Notes under the pieces: model-generated
Seen by the model: only the letters and a program-made list of their open reading frames with translations
What the model was told of the DNA's origin: nothing
The model's database searches: none
Source of the DNA: UJ101 sp965262705
Lineage (GTDB): Bacteria; Bacteroidota; Bacteroidia; Flavobacteriales; UJ101
NCBI GenBank assembly: GCA_965262705.1
Contig: OZ253556.1
Coordinates: forward strand, 620,001 to 684,000
Reading direction: 5' to 3'
Length of the DNA stretch: 64,000 bases
Part shown: in pieces, positions 61,970 to 64,000 of the stretch
Layout: the number at the start of each line of letters is the position of its first letter
Numbering within the stretch: position 1 is the stretch's first letter
Position numbers and translations under genes: made by a program

Positions 61970-62284
61970 ATGGAGTTGAGTAAGATATTAAGAGGAGCCA
62001 GAGATAAAAAAGGACTATTATTAAGGGAAGTTGCTGCATTAATTAAAGTAGATACTGCCATGATAAGCAAGTTTGAAAATGGAGATAGAAATCCTACAAG
62101 ACCTCAAATTTTAAGATTGACAGAAGATGAGGCAATTTTACTATATCCTAAAATAAAGGAATTTAAGCAAAGAATAGGAGAAGTTCCAAGTATTCAATCT
62201 AATGACCAAAAAGAAAAAAGGATGCCAGAAGCCTTGATATTTTTAAGAGAATTAAAAAAGAAAAGAGCATTAGAAAATGGCTAA
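61970..62284 (+). CDS. XRE-type helix-turn-helix protein with unusual C-terminus
   Basis: 104 residues from MELSKILRGARDKKGLLLRE. The helix-turn-helix VAALIKVDTAMISKFENGDR with NPTRPQILRL is followed at once by TEDEAILLYPKIKEFKQRIG and a basic tail (FLRELKKKRALENG). In relatives I recall the helix-turn-helix domain is longer at this point, so the junction after LRL may mark an internal deletion joining two pieces. It overlaps the next gene by 8 bp. Likely the regulator of the downstream genes. An in-frame extension to 61751 is not protein-like and is rejected. Confidence 0.65.
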   Translation: MELSKILRGARDKKGLLLREVAALIKVDTAMISKFENGDRNPTRPQILRLTEDEAILLYPKIKEFKQRIGEVPSIQSNDQKEKRMPEALIFLRELKKKRALENG

Positions 62285-63211
62285 AAAGAAATTATCCATA
62301 GAAGACATTTTTAATGACGAAGATTTTGAGCAGTTAGTTCCAAAAGAAAAAAAGACTGTCATAAAAACTGATGAAGATAGGTTGATTGATGCTTTTTTTG
62401 AAAAACACAATAGAGAGCCTGGCAAATCAATGTCAGAATATAGTTTAAAGTCAAGGTTAAAATCCATAAGGGAAGATGAACAAAAGAAAATCATTTTAAA
62501 ACCTTTTGACAAGTATGATTTATTAGGTTATGTAGAAATGCCTAAACCTACAATAGATGATATTTTACAAGATGATGATTTGGGATTATTAGATACAGAT
62601 AATGATTTATCCATTTACAAATTTAAACACACTCCAAAACCAGAAGATAGAGCAGAAACAGATTTTGTAGCTAAAAGAAACCCCTTAACAGATAAAGAAT
62701 TTAAGCCCTATGAAGCTATGTTCTATAAAATACGTAAGGAATTAAAAGAGGGTAAAAGGAAACTAAAAACCTCTAGAAATATTGAAAAAAACTTAAATTT
62801 TGGTGGTTTCTATGTTATGGATGGCATTTTACTCTATTTAGAATCAACAGATTTAAAAAGAGAAGAATGGGAACAAAAATCAGGGAATAGGGTCAGACTT
62901 GAAGGTAGAACCAGAACTATTTTTGAAAATGGTACTTGGAGCAATATGTTATACAGGTACTTAGGTAAGCAGATTCAAAAAAATGGAAAATTAGTTACTA
63001 ATAGTGAGGAAAGTATAGGGCAAGAATTAATAAACAATGCCAATGCTGTAAATGAAGATGATTTAGAAACAGATACAGGGCAAAGAATTACACCAAGAGA
63101 ATGGTTTGTAGCACCCTTACTTGTAATTAATGAAGCTGTTATTTAATTATCAATGGGAATATTGTGAATTACAGGTATGACTCTAAAAATCAGCTAATAC
63201 AACTAAAATAG
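62277..63211 (+). pseudogene. GIY-YIG/T5orf172-type nuclease family protein lacking its nuclease core
   Basis: The first frame (289 residues, stop at 63146) starts MAKKKLSIEDIFNDEDFEQL. It has EDRAETDFVAKRNPLTDKEF and RVRLEGRTRTIFENGTWSN, as in the N-terminal regions of Bacteroidota GIY-YIG proteins I recall. After NSEESIGQELINNAN it jumps to RITPREWFVAPLLVINEAVI, which resembles their extreme C-terminus. The expected GIY-YIG domain between them is absent. A one-base loss near 63142 then shifts the frame; the tail IINGNIVNYRYDSKNQL continues to the stop at 63209-63211. Family assignment is from memory. Confidence 0.5.
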
Positions 63212-63220
63212 AAATACAAT

Positions 63221-64000
63221 ATGAATATCACACCAAATAAGTTAACCATTACCCAATTATTAGCAACACCCAATGAGCAATTTATTGTCCCTTCTTATCA
63301 AAGGAGATATGCTTGGGGTTATCCTCAATACAAAGCCCTTTTTGAGGATATAGATATGTTACAAGAAAATGATGGGCATTTGTTTGGTACTATAATTCTT
63401 CATTCAAGCCACCACACAGGGGGGTTAAACCAACCTGAATTAGTAGATGGGCAGCAAAGATTAACAACATTAATTATCCTACTAAAAGCCATTGAGAAAG
63501 TTTATCTAACTAAAGGAGAAGATGAAAAAGCAAAAAATGTAAAGAAAATGTTTACCTGTAAAGGTTTAGATGAAGAAGAAAAGCCAAAAATTAAATTGGG
63601 AGAACTTGATAATCCTGATATTAATGGGTTGATTTTAGAAAACTGTTTAGAAAGCATTACCAACCAAAATATTAAATATGCATTTAAAGATTATGTTACT
63701 TTGTTAAATGTATTTTCAGTAACAGAAATCAACAGATTTTTCTATAAACTTACCAATATTGCTGTGTTGATTAGATTAGATGTTGGGATGGCTCAAGATG
63801 CCTATAAACTCTTTGAAACCATTAACAATAGAGGGTTAAGACTTTCAGCTACTGATATTATCAAGAATTTCCTATTAGGTCATGCAGCTAAAATACAAGA
63901 CAATAATACTTTAGAAGTGGTAAAAAGATTGTGGTCTAAAGTTATTGTCAACTTGGATGGCATTGATACAGATGATTTTATTAGACAGTTTATGTGTTCA
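63221..64000 (+). CDS. DUF262 (GmrSD N-terminal-like) protein, partial
   Basis: Starts at ATG 63221 and is open to the window end (260 codons). The DUF262 motifs are FIVPSYQRRYAWGYPQYKAL, HLFGTIILHS, ELVDGQQRLTTLIILLKA and DAYKLFETINNRGLRLSATD with IIKNFLLG. The DGQQR motif is the nucleotide-processing site of this ParB/Srx-like fold. GmrSD-type proteins cleave modified phage DNA, so a defence role is likely, but the C-terminal domain lies outside the window. Confidence 0.88.
   Translation, partial: MNITPNKLTITQLLATPNEQFIVPSYQRRYAWGYPQYKALFEDIDMLQENDGHLFGTIILHSSHHTGGLNQPELVDGQQRLTTLIILLKAIEKVYLTKGEDEKAKNVKKMFTCKGLDEEEKPKIKLGELDNPDINGLILENCLESITNQNIKYAFKDYVTLLNVFSVTEINRFFYKLTNIAVLIRLDVGMAQDAYKLFETINNRGLRLSATDIIKNFLLGHAAKIQDNNTLEVVKRLWSKVIVNLDGIDTDDFIRQFMCS

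Overview
The window looks like a chromosome segment of a Bacteroidota bacterium, probably on the Flavobacteriia/Weeksellaceae side. It is AT-rich. Several genes are preceded by the Bacteroidota promoter box TAnnTTTG. There is a sigma/FecR/SusC/SusD/TlpA uptake locus, a DNA polymerase III alpha subunit with a fused exonuclease, and a type II-C CRISPR system with a large Cas9. The order assignment is inference from gene content only.

Layout: 0-3 kb holds a Nudix hydrolase (cut by the window edge), an SRPBCC protein, lptB and a cation antiporter. 3.4-5.8 kb is a dead TdeIII-like restriction-modification pair: two frameshifts in the nuclease and one in-frame stop in the methylase. 6-17 kb (minus strand) is rpsA and then, in transcription order, sigma factor, FecR, SusC, SusD and a TlpA-like lipoprotein; a mobile repeat and a 42-bp minisatellite separate the sigma gene from fecR. 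17.6-24.6 kb has rnr, a LysE-type transporter, kdsB, an AraC regulator, hemA and hemC. 25-28 kb is a DprA-like / phosphoribosyltransferase / HAD cluster that seems to have cut into its neighbours. 28-46 kb has era, TlpA, two peptide-type transporters, an alkylation repair gene, dnaE, trxA, a glutamine cyclotransferase, pdhB, an oxidoreductase and ybeY. 46.6-49.1 kb has gltX and an SPFH protein.

49.6-56 kb is the CRISPR locus: a tracrRNA divergent from cas9, then cas9, a beheaded HIRAN gene, cas1, cas2 and a short array of four repeats. The array should be read on the minus strand. In that direction every 36-bp repeat contains a complete-looking Bacteroidota promoter (TTG, 19 nt, TATCTTTG), so each spacer could be transcribed on its own. 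56-58.4 kb returns to the core genome (BI-1 protein, MscS channel, tRNA-Asn). From the tRNA to the window end the content is accessory and decayed: a tRNA 3'-half remnant, a dead IS5-family element, radC, broken small genes, a GIY-YIG-family remnant and the start of a DUF262 (GmrSD-type) gene.

The strongest pattern across the window is a dispersed repeat family with terminal inverted repeats GAGACCGTTGCA/TGCAACGGTCTC. About a dozen long copies (68-297 bp) and many short or decayed ones lie in almost every intergenic gap. Several long copies have perfect 5-bp target duplications. Some carry a second, smaller palindromic repeat, which is also inserted in the IS transposase gene. These elements overlap stop codons, truncate genes and appear to have shaped the cas locus.
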